From the NCBI GenBank assembly GCA_018823745.1, contig JAHJHR010000012.1:310001-374000 (forward strand): a stretch of DNA of 64,000 nucleotides. Direction: 5' to 3'. Positions 41,045-48,240 of this stretch are shown here, piece by piece. The stretch comes from Alphaproteobacteria bacterium (GTDB taxonomy: Bacteria > Pseudomonadota > Alphaproteobacteria > Oceanibaculales > Oceanibaculaceae). Position 1 is the first letter of the stretch; every line of letters begins with the position of its first letter. The notes under the pieces are model-generated. The model was given only the letters and a program-made list of their open reading frames with translations. It searched no databases and had not been told where the DNA came from. A program made the position numbers and the translations under genes.

Positions 41045-41673
41045 ACTGGCGCGGCGGCCCGCATCATCCGGGCGATGGCGCTGTTCGCCTCGCCGCCCAG
41101 CGCATCGAGGGCATCGGCCGCCCCGGCAATGTCGCCCGGCTTCTTGTTCTGCGACAGCTTCCACTTGCCCTGGATCGTGTCGATCGGGATGTCCAGCCCG
41201 ACAATGCCTTTGCGCAGACCGGTGAACAGGCTTTCGGGCAGCTTGTCGCTGGTCCAGGGCTGTTTCGGCAGCAGCGTGTTCTCGAACTGCGCCGACAGAT
41301 CGTCGAGCACGCCGCGCACGGCGTCATCGGCCATGACCTGGGGCCGGCCGGACACATGCACGGCGGCATAGTTCCAGGTCGGCACCTGATGTTCGCTCTC
41401 CACATACCAGTCCGGCGAGACATAGGCGTTCTGCCCGCCGAAGACGATCAGCGCGCTAACCTGCCCGTCACAGGCCTTCCAGATCGGATTGGCGCGCGCG
41501 ACATGGCAGCGCAGCGTGCCCTGCGGCCCGCGATCCCGGTCCAGCACGAAGGGAAGATGCGCCGCCTCCAGCCCGCCCTCCATCTGCAGCACCATCAGCG
41601 CGAAGGGATGCGCCTCGATCAGCTCGAACAGCGTTGCCGGATCATCGACCGCGAAATGCCGGGGTACATACAT
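41041..41673 (-). CDS. PaiB-like FMN-binding protein
   Basis: 210 residues from MYVPRHF at 41673 (the frame extends upstream into the preceding gene). The family pattern is clear: YVPRHFAVDDPATLFELIEAHPFALMV, AHLPFVLDRDRGPQGTLRCHVARANPIWKA, FGGQNAYVSPDWY, VPTWNYAAVHVSG and GIVGLDIPIDTIQGKWKLSQNK. In Bacillus PaiB is linked to sporulation and protease regulation; in proteobacteria the family is described as an FMN-binding split-barrel regulator or enzyme. Third gene of the lysE-(BtuF-like)-paiB run. Confidence 0.9.
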   Translation of the reverse strand: MYVPRHFAVDDPATLFELIEAHPFALMVLQMEGGLEAAHLPFVLDRDRGPQGTLRCHVARANPIWKACDGQVSALIVFGGQNAYVSPDWYVESEHQVPTWNYAAVHVSGRPQVMADDAVRGVLDDLSAQFENTLLPKQPWTSDKLPESLFTGLRKGIVGLDIPIDTIQGKWKLSQNKKPGDIAGAADALDALGGEANSAIARMMRAAAPV

Positions 41674-41695
41674 CGCTCTTGTCCCTAAAGAAGCG

Positions 41696-42619
41696 TTACA
41701 GCCGAACCCAGCCACTGCCTTCATGCCCGAAGGCGAAGCGGCCGGGATGCAGGATCTCCGCCAGGATTTCCAGCGTCTCTACGATACGCGGTCCGGGGCG
41801 GTTGAAGAACTGGTGACCGTCGGTCACATAGACACGGCCATCCCGCACGGCGCGCAGATCGGCCCAGCCATCCTTTCCGGTCAGCACCGGCAGCTCGGCC
41901 AGGCTGCGCGGAATGTCGAAGCCGCAGGCCGAAATGATGATGACATCCGGGTCGGCCATCGCCAGCGCGTCGAATTCCAGCCAGGGGGAATGCTTGCCGG
42001 CCTGGCCATACAGGCTGGTGCCACCGGCGCGGGAGATCAGCTCCGGTACCCAATTGCCGGCCGCCATCAGCGGATCGATCCATTCGATGCAGGCGACATT
42101 CGGCTTTGGCTCGATCAGCCGGGCCTGCGATTCGATGCCCTCGATGGCCAGTGTCAGCCGGTCGATCAGCTCGTTGCCGCGCTTCGTGACGCCCAGCGCG
42201 CGGGCAACGCGGCGGATATCGGTCCAGATCTCGGCCAGCTTCGTCGGCCGGCAGCTGACCAGATCGACATCACTGCCGGTCAGATCGCAGACCGCCTTCT
42301 CGACATCCTCCAGGCTGACGGCACAGACCGCGCAGAGATCCTGGGTGACGATCACATCCGGGCGCAGGCTGGCCAGCATCGCGGTATCGACGTCATAGAC
42401 CGACAGGGCATTGCGCGCCGACTGCATCACCTGGCGGTTGATCTCCGCGCTGGAGGCGTGAATGTCGATGCGCGGCCGGCTGACGATGGGCAGACCGGCG
42501 ACCTCCTGCGGAAAGTCGCATTCATGGCTGCGCCCGACCAGAAATTCGGCACAACCCAGCGCCGCCACGATCTCCGTCGCGCTGGGCAGCAGGCTGACGA
42601 TGCGCTGTGGATCGGGCAT
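41696..42619 (-). CDS. Cobalamin-binding-like (BtuF/COG0614) protein without signal peptide
   Basis: 307 residues from the ATG at 42619. It begins MPDPQRIVSLLPSATEIVAALG directly with the first strand of a class III periplasmic binding fold; other blocks are RPRIDIHASSAEI, LRPDVIVTQDLCAVC, EWIDPLMAAGNWVPELI and PDVIIISACGFD. Proteins of this type are annotated as cobalamin-binding but this one has no signal peptide or lipobox, so it would be cytoplasmic, and no BtuCD genes are near. The ligand is therefore doubtful. Lies 14 bp after lysE-like and 22 bp before paiB-like. Confidence 0.8.
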   Translation of the reverse strand: MPDPQRIVSLLPSATEIVAALGCAEFLVGRSHECDFPQEVAGLPIVSRPRIDIHASSAEINRQVMQSARNALSVYDVDTAMLASLRPDVIVTQDLCAVCAVSLEDVEKAVCDLTGSDVDLVSCRPTKLAEIWTDIRRVARALGVTKRGNELIDRLTLAIEGIESQARLIEPKPNVACIEWIDPLMAAGNWVPELISRAGGTSLYGQAGKHSPWLEFDALAMADPDVIIISACGFDIPRSLAELPVLTGKDGWADLRAVRDGRVYVTDGHQFFNRPGPRIVETLEILAEILHPGRFAFGHEGSGWVRL

Positions 42620-42633
42620 GGCGGTCTTTCTCC

Positions 42634-43263
42634 CTAGAGCAACAGATCGATGAGGGCCACAATCCCGAAACCGGTGATCAGGCCGCCGGAAATCCGGTTC
42701 ATCCATTTCAGATGGTAGATATCAAGGTGGCTCCGCAGCAACCCCGCCCCCATCGCCAGCCCCAGCCACCACAGGCAGGAGCCGATGAACACGCCGAGCA
42801 CCACCAGCACCGGATCGACCAGCGAATTGCTGTCGTCGATGAACACGCCGAGCGCCACGAAGACACCGGCAAAGGCCAGGATGGTGATCGGGTTGATCAG
42901 CGTCAGGAAGAACGTCGTGATGAAATCCCCGAACAGGGAGCGCACGCGCAGCGGCTGCGCGCCCTCCGGCAACGCCTTCGCGCGCTTCAGGAAGGTTTTT
43001 ATGCCGATGCCCACCAGAAAAACCCCACCGACGAACTGCATCTCGGTCTTGTGCGCCAGCAATGTCTCGGACAGGGCGGCCAGTCCGAAGGCGGCGATGC
43101 AGCCATACAAAGCATCGGCGACGGCTGCGCCCAGCCCGGAGACCAGCCCGTGCGACCGGCGCCCCAGCACCGTGCGCTGCACGCACAGCACGCCGACAGG
43201 CCCGACCGGCGCCGCGATGGCCAGGCCCGCGAGAACGGCTTTGAGGAACAGGATTTCGGACAT
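42634..43263 (-). CDS. LysE-family amino acid exporter
   Basis: 209 residues from MSEILFLK at 43263. Typical LysE/RhtB architecture of six hydrophobic segments, with the early APVGPVGVLCVQRTVLGRR motif (residues about 16-34), a charged loop GIGIKTFLKRAKALPEG, and LINPITILAFAGVFVALG. Exports an amino acid or derivative; specificity unknown. First gene of the minus-strand run with the BtuF-like and PaiB-like genes. Confidence 0.9.
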   Translation of the reverse strand: MSEILFLKAVLAGLAIAAPVGPVGVLCVQRTVLGRRSHGLVSGLGAAVADALYGCIAAFGLAALSETLLAHKTEMQFVGGVFLVGIGIKTFLKRAKALPEGAQPLRVRSLFGDFITTFFLTLINPITILAFAGVFVALGVFIDDSNSLVDPVLVVLGVFIGSCLWWLGLAMGAGLLRSHLDIYHLKWMNRISGGLITGFGIVALIDLLL

Positions 43264-43289
43264 GGATGGCGATCTGCAACGAAACGGAG

Positions 43290-43317
43290 CGGTGCCCATC
43301 AATACACGATGGCACCG
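43290..43317. promoter_or_regulatory. Hairpin/operator between lysE and the Moco-protein gene
   Basis: CGGTGCC (43290-43296) pairs with GGCACCG (43311-43317) and, after one bulged C, ATC pairs with GAT, leaving a 7-nt loop AATACAC. It lies in the divergent intergenic region, 27 bp upstream of the LysE-like start and about 98 bp upstream of the Moco-protein gene. It could be an operator or a leader hairpin. Confidence 0.4.
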
Positions 43318-43414
43318 GGGGTGACCACCTCGCGCAGGCGTGATCACAGACGGGGCTTCGCTTCGCCGGCCGGGTTGCCTATCTTAAGCGGGAACCGATC
43401 CGAGGGAGGCAGCC

Positions 43415-44086
43415 ATGCCGGATGACGGCGATATCTTCGGCCAGATCAAACAGAAGCTGGTCGACACCAAGCAGAAATGGGCCCGCGACGGCCGGCTGCT
43501 GACCGGCGAGAAGCCGGTCACGGCACCGGTGAACCGCAAGCTGCCGCCCGGCCAGCGCGAGGTAAAGAACTGGCCGGTGCTCGATCTGGGCGTCCAGCCG
43601 GTGGTCACGCCGAAGGAATGGCAGCTGACGGTCGGCGGCATGGTCGAAAACCCGCTGACCTGGAGCTGGACCGAGCTGATGGACCAGCCGGTGTTTCAGG
43701 ACACCTCCGACATGCATTGCGTGACCGCCTGGTCGCGCTACGACAATCGCTGGGAGGGGGTGTCTGCCCGGCATCTCCTGTCGCTCGCCAGGCCGAAGCC
43801 GGAAGCGAAATTCGTCATCCTGAAAAGCTATGATGGCTATACGACCAATGTGCCGCTTTCGGCCTTCGACGACGAAGACGTGCTGCTGGCGACGAAATGG
43901 GAAGGCAAGGCGATCACCCGCGAGCATGGCGGGCCGGTGCGGCTGATCCTGCCAAAGCTGTATCTCTGGAAAAGCGCCAAATGGCTGCGCAACATCTGGT
44001 TCACCGACAAGGATACGCCCGGCTTCTGGGAAGTGCGCGGCTATCACAATACCGGCGACCCCTGGAAGGAAGAACGTTATGGCTGA
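43415..44086 (+). CDS. Sulfite-oxidase-like molybdopterin oxidoreductase
   Basis: 223 residues, a single oxidoreductase molybdopterin domain. The Moco-coordinating Cys is C102 in DMHCVTAWSRYDNRWEG; ARHLL, YTTNVPLSAF and HGGPVRLILPKLYLWKSAKW are the cofactor-binding blocks, and the protein ends with the usual GYHNTGDPW. No Tat signal or dimerisation domain is present, so it belongs to the short cytosolic COG2041 group rather than to periplasmic MsrP. Substrate unknown; a redox repair role is suggested by the overlapping glutathione peroxidase gene (8 bp). Confidence 0.88.
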   Translation: MPDDGDIFGQIKQKLVDTKQKWARDGRLLTGEKPVTAPVNRKLPPGQREVKNWPVLDLGVQPVVTPKEWQLTVGGMVENPLTWSWTELMDQPVFQDTSDMHCVTAWSRYDNRWEGVSARHLLSLARPKPEAKFVILKSYDGYTTNVPLSAFDDEDVLLATKWEGKAITREHGGPVRLILPKLYLWKSAKWLRNIWFTDKDTPGFWEVRGYHNTGDPWKEERYG

Positions 44087-44654
44087 TCGCGGCAAGCTCA
44101 GCTTCGCCGGCATGCTGGTCGCCGCCGCCGTGGCGGCGGTGATGCCGACGCCGACCGGTGCCGGCACGGCGAAAGGCTTCGACTTCGCCTTCACCTCGAT
44201 CGATGGCGAGCCTTTGCCGCTGGAGCAGTATCGCGGCCGGCCGGTGCTGGTGGTGAACACCGCCTCGCGCTGCGGCTTCACCAAGCAATATGACGGGCTG
44301 CAGGCGCTGTGGGCGAAATACCGCGACCAGGGCCTGGTCGTGCTGGGCGTCCCGTCGAATGATTTCGGCGGGCAGGAACCGGGCAGCACGGAGCAGATCA
44401 AGGAATTCTGCGAGGTGAATTTCGGCATCGACTTTCCGATGACCGATAAATACGCGGTGACCGGCGAGGACGCGCATCCCTTCTACAAATGGGTGGTCGC
44501 CGAGCTGGGATCGGGCAAGGCGCCGCGCTGGAATTTCTACAAATACCTGATCGCCCCGGATGGGACGCTGGCCGGGTCCTGGACCAGCACCACAAAGCCG
44601 GAATCGGCCGAGATCACCGGCGCGGTTGAGGCAGCGCTGAAATCAGGCTCATAG
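44079..44654 (+). CDS. Glutathione peroxidase, exported form
   Basis: 191 residues. A signal peptide-like N-terminus (residues 1-29, ALA-rich core) precedes the domain. The catalytic triad is Cys type: C65 in NTASRCGFTKQY, Q99 in NDFGGQEPGS and W151 in PRWNFYKYL. Bacterial Cys-GPx enzymes mostly use thioredoxin rather than glutathione. The signal peptide would place it in the periplasm, unusual enough to check. Overlaps the Moco-protein gene by 8 bp and the convergent cyclase gene by 6 bp. Confidence 0.92.
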   Translation: MADRGKLSFAGMLVAAAVAAVMPTPTGAGTAKGFDFAFTSIDGEPLPLEQYRGRPVLVVNTASRCGFTKQYDGLQALWAKYRDQGLVVLGVPSNDFGGQEPGSTEQIKEFCEVNFGIDFPMTDKYAVTGEDAHPFYKWVVAELGSGKAPRWNFYKYLIAPDGTLAGSWTSTTKPESAEITGAVEAALKSGS

Positions 44655-46358
44655 CGGCAATTCGCCGGCACGGGTGATCAGCCGCACCGGCACCGCCGCC
44701 TGCCGGCCGCGCACATCCAGTGCCTCGCCGGGATAGGCGCTGAGGTCGATGCCCGCCAGCCCGGCCACCCGGTCGGAGATGACCAGTTCCACATCGCGCT
44801 GCTTGGCGACGCTTTCCAGCCGGCTGGCGGTATTCACCGCATCGCCGATGGCGGTGGCGGTCAGCGCCGCGCCATAGCCCATCACCCCCAGGATCACCGG
44901 CCCGCTATGCAGGCCGATGGCGATGCGCAGCGGCTCCGTCAGGTCCTGGTCCAGCGCCTGGTTCAGATGCGCCAGCCGGCGGCCCATCCCGGCCGCAGCG
45001 ACCAGCGCCTGCCGGCAGGCGCGGGCCGGGTCATCGTCGCCCTCGAACAGCGCCATCACCCCGTCACCGATGAATTTGTCGATCCGGCCGCCGGCCTCGC
45101 CCACCGCCATGCCCATCTCGGCGAAATAGCGGTTCAGCAGGAACACCGTGTCAAAGGGCAGCCGGTTCTCCGACAATTTGGTGAAGCCGCGCAGATCGGC
45201 GAACAGGATCGCCACCTCCTGCTCGCGCCCGCCCCGGGCATGCCCGCCGGCCAGCGCGTCGCGCACATTCACATCGGGCGGCAGCAACGGCGTGAAGGCG
45301 ACATCGCCGATGGGACGCGACTGGCAGGCCAGCCGCACGCCGCCGGGTGCGGCGACGCGTTGCAGCACGCGCTGTTCGGCAGCCTCCGCCGCCGGCAGAT
45401 TGTCGAGGCCGGCATCGATCCGCACCCGGCAGGTCGAACACCGCCCGCGCCCGCCACAGACCGAGGCATGCGGCCGCCCGGCAAGTCGGCTGGCTGCCAG
45501 CAGCGTCATCCCCGGCGACAGTCGCAGCCGCGTGCCATCGGCAAAGCGCACCACCGGCGCGCTGCCGGCCTCGCGGATCAGCCGCCGCACGCCGCGCCCG
45601 GCCAGGGTCAGGATCACCAGGCCGAGGAAGATCGCCTCACCGGTGCGGGCCATCCGGTCCAGCCGGGCCAGCCCCTCGGCGTCGGGATAGTCGATCTGCT
45701 CCCGATAGGCGGCGAGCCAGTCCGGATCGGCGGCCAGCGCCAGCACCTGCAACCCGCCCTGCAGGAAGCCCAGCAGGGCAAGCAGCGGTATGATGATCGC
45801 CAGCGTGTAGAGCGGCATCACCGCCGCCGGATACCAGGGCTTCAGGCGCAGCCAGTAATGCATGCCGATCATCGCATGCGTCCAGGCGACCAGCAGCAGC
45901 CCGGTCTGGGCGACCATGCCCCAGGGCCGGTCGCGCCACAGTGTCAGCAGGATATGGGCATAGGTGTCGTCCACCCCGGTGGCCAGGAAGGCCAGGTGGG
46001 TATCGACGACATGGCCGATCAGCAGGACCGGGATGGTCAGGCCCAGCAGCAGCTGCGCCAGTTCCCAGCGCGGCACCCGCAGCAGCGGCCGGCGGCGATA
46101 GAGCGACCAGAGGCCGAGCGACAGATGGGTCAGCAAGGCTGCGTACAGCGTGTACATCGCCAGCGGCTGGCGCCAGACGGCCATGAAGTAAAACCGCCCC
46201 TGCTCCATCGCCGCCAGAGAGATCAGCCCGGCAGCATGGTTCAGGAAGTGGCTGATGATAAAGCCCAGCAGGATCAGCCCGGTGGTCAGCCGCAGCCGGC
46301 GAACCAGCAGCCCTGTATCCAGCGCGAAGCGAGGTGCGGCAGGGCTTGTCGCTGTCAT
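44649..46358 (-). CDS. Membrane class III nucleotidyl cyclase with plant-type [2Fe-2S] domain
   Basis: 569 residues. N-terminal six-or-so TM region (about 20-255) carrying several His in or near membrane segments (H37, H41, H78, H116, H121, H161, H167), reminiscent of b-type heme membrane subunits. Residues about 268-360 form a plant-type ferredoxin domain with C301, C307, C310 and C345. Residues about 380-560 form the cyclase: D388 in LFADLRGFTKLSE, K428 and D432 in DKFIGDGVMALFEG, and IGDAVNTASRLE with the transition-state Asn and Arg. Predicted to make cAMP under control of a quinone- or redox-linked signal. Its gene is convergent with the peroxidase and Moco-protein pair. Confidence 0.88.
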   Translation of the reverse strand: MTATSPAAPRFALDTGLLVRRLRLTTGLILLGFIISHFLNHAAGLISLAAMEQGRFYFMAVWRQPLAMYTLYAALLTHLSLGLWSLYRRRPLLRVPRWELAQLLLGLTIPVLLIGHVVDTHLAFLATGVDDTYAHILLTLWRDRPWGMVAQTGLLLVAWTHAMIGMHYWLRLKPWYPAAVMPLYTLAIIIPLLALLGFLQGGLQVLALAADPDWLAAYREQIDYPDAEGLARLDRMARTGEAIFLGLVILTLAGRGVRRLIREAGSAPVVRFADGTRLRLSPGMTLLAASRLAGRPHASVCGGRGRCSTCRVRIDAGLDNLPAAEAAEQRVLQRVAAPGGVRLACQSRPIGDVAFTPLLPPDVNVRDALAGGHARGGREQEVAILFADLRGFTKLSENRLPFDTVFLLNRYFAEMGMAVGEAGGRIDKFIGDGVMALFEGDDDPARACRQALVAAAGMGRRLAHLNQALDQDLTEPLRIAIGLHSGPVILGVMGYGAALTATAIGDAVNTASRLESVAKQRDVELVISDRVAGLAGIDLSAYPGEALDVRGRQAAVPVRLITRAGELPL

Positions 46359-46491
46359 GAAAGCCGCTCCCTCAGGTGACGGTTTGCCGCATAACTATTG
46401 GTTAGAGTTAATCTTACCTGTCGGTTTTTTGCCATATCCTCTTGCAATATCCGCCGCATTAAACACATCTGCCAACCGTGTGTGGCTGTAA

Positions 46492-46510
46492 CGCCGGCTA
46501 TTGGCCGGCG
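46492..46510 (+). promoter_or_regulatory. Hairpin in the leader of the ABC-2 operon
   Basis: CGCCGGC and GCCGGCG form a perfect 7-bp stem around TATTG, 36 nt before the start codon of the ATPase gene. There is no T-tract. It may be part of the 5' leader structure or an operator. Confidence 0.4.
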
Positions 46511-46545
46511 ACTGAAAAACTGTTGAACAACGGGGGAACCGGTCC

Positions 46546-47502
46546 GTGACCGAGATGATCAGAATCCGCGACCTCGCCAAGCGGTTCGGGTCCATCCTCG
46601 CCGTAGACGGCATCTCTTTCACCGTCAACAAGGGCGAGGTTCTGGGCTTCCTGGGACCAAATGGCGCTGGTAAATCCACCACCATGAAAATGATCACCGG
46701 CTTTTTGCAGCCGAGCGCCGGCAGCGCCGAAGTCTGTGGCTTCGATGTCGAGCGCCAGCCGCTGGAGGTGAAGCGCCGCATCGGCTATCTGCCAGAGGGC
46801 GCGCCGGCCTATGGCGACATGACGCCGCTGGGCTTCCTGGAATTCTGCGCCGATGTGCGCCGCCTCTCCGGCGCGGACCGCCGCGCCAAGATCGAGGCAG
46901 CGGTGGAGAAGACCACCCTGCAGGGCGTGCTGTACCAGCCGATCGACACGCTGTCGAAGGGCTTCAAGCGCCGCGTCGGGCTGGCGCAGGCGCTGCTGCA
47001 TGACCCCGAGGTGCTGATCCTGGACGAGCCAACCGACGGTCTCGACCCGAACCAGAAGCATGAGGTGCGCAACCTGATTCAGGGCATGGCGCAGGACAAG
47101 GCGATCATCATTTCCACCCATATCCTGGAAGAGGTCGAGGCGCTGTGCAGCCGCGCCGTGGTCATCGCCTCGGGCCGGATCGTTGCCGATGGCACGCCGG
47201 CCGCACTGGAGGCGCGCTCGCGCCTGCATAATGCCGTGACTCTGCGGCTGAAAAACCCGGCCGAGGCCCCGGCGCTGCGCGCCGCTTTGTCGGGCCGTCC
47301 CGAGATAGATTCCATTGAGGAGGAGGACGGCCAGATGACCGTGTTCTCCCTTGGCGGCCAGCCGATCCTTGGTCTGGTCGACACCGCACTGCGCGACACC
47401 GGCATCGCCGCCGGGGAAATCCGGGTCGAGCGTGGCCGGCTGGACGAGGTGTTCCGCACCGTCACCCTGGCATCCTCTACCGATATACCGGCACGGAGCT
47501 GA
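46546..47502 (+). CDS. ABC transporter ATP-binding protein (GldA/NosF/CcmA-like)
   Basis: 318 residues, GTG start with GGGGGAA upstream (an ATG at 46555 is an alternative). Walker A GPNGAGKST (about 42), signature LSKGFKRRVGLAQALL (about 137), Walker B VLILDEPTDGLDPNQ, ISTHILEEVEALC switch. The C-terminal 100 residues form the extra regulatory domain of ABC-2 exporters. First gene of an operon whose membrane and auxiliary partners match gliding-type or GldAFG-like ABC systems of unknown substrate in proteobacteria. Confidence 0.92.
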   Translation: MTEMIRIRDLAKRFGSILAVDGISFTVNKGEVLGFLGPNGAGKSTTMKMITGFLQPSAGSAEVCGFDVERQPLEVKRRIGYLPEGAPAYGDMTPLGFLEFCADVRRLSGADRRAKIEAAVEKTTLQGVLYQPIDTLSKGFKRRVGLAQALLHDPEVLILDEPTDGLDPNQKHEVRNLIQGMAQDKAIIISTHILEEVEALCSRAVVIASGRIVADGTPAALEARSRLHNAVTLRLKNPAEAPALRAALSGRPEIDSIEEEDGQMTVFSLGGQPILGLVDTALRDTGIAAGEIRVERGRLDEVFRTVTLASSTDIPARS

Positions 47503-47505
47503 ATC

Positions 47506-48237
47506 ATGGGCATCTGGGCCATCTTCAAGCGCGAGCTTGCGAGCTACTTCGCCACGCCGCTCGCCTATATCTTCATCGTCATCTTCCTGGTGCTGAGCGC
47601 CACCTTCACCTTCTTCATGGGCGGCTTCTTTGATCGCGGGCAGGCCGATCTGCAGGCTTTCTTCAGCTTCCACCCCTGGCTCTACCTGTTCCTGACCCCC
47701 GCCGTCGCCATGCGGCTCTGGGCGGAAGAGCGCAAGAGCGGGACGCTGGAATTGCTGCTAACCCTGCCGGTCTCAGTGACCGCGACCGTACTGGGCAAGT
47801 TCCTGGCCGCCTGGGTCTTCACCGGCATCGCGCTGGCGCTGACCTTCCCGATCTGGATCACGGTGAATTACCTGGGCAACCCGGATAATGGCGTCATCCT
47901 GGCCAGCTATATTGGCAGCTTCCTGATGGCCGGCGCCTATCTGGCGCTGGGTTCCGCCCTGTCGGCGACAACCCAGAACCAGGTCATCGCCTTTGTGCTG
48001 ACAGCGGCGGTCGGCGTGATCTTCGTCTCCTTCGGCGCGCCGCTGGTGCAGTCCTTCTTCAGCGGCTGGGCCCCGGCCGGGCTGCTGGAGGCGCTGCGCG
48101 GTTTCAGCTTCCTCACCCATTTCCAGGACATCACGCGCGGCGTCATCGATCTGCGCGACATCGTCTTCTTCGCCAGCGTGATCGCCGCCTTTCTCTGGGC
48201 CACCGTCCTGCTGGTCGATCTGAAGAAGGGGCGCTGA
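47506..48237 (+). CDS. ABC-2 type transporter permease (GldF-like)
   Basis: 243 residues with about six TM segments: FKRELASYFATPLAYIFIVIFLVLSATFTFF, PWLYLFLTPAVAMRLWAEERKSGTLELLLTLPV (the ABC-2 intracellular coupling stretch), and SFFSGWAPAGLLEALRGFSFLTHFQDITRGVIDLRDI. The last block is characteristic of GldF. Begins 3 bp after the ATPase and ends 3 bp before the GldG-like gene. Confidence 0.92.
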   Translation: MGIWAIFKRELASYFATPLAYIFIVIFLVLSATFTFFMGGFFDRGQADLQAFFSFHPWLYLFLTPAVAMRLWAEERKSGTLELLLTLPVSVTATVLGKFLAAWVFTGIALALTFPIWITVNYLGNPDNGVILASYIGSFLMAGAYLALGSALSATTQNQVIAFVLTAAVGVIFVSFGAPLVQSFFSGWAPAGLLEALRGFSFLTHFQDITRGVIDLRDIVFFASVIAAFLWATVLLVDLKKGR

Positions 48238-48240
48238 GAC

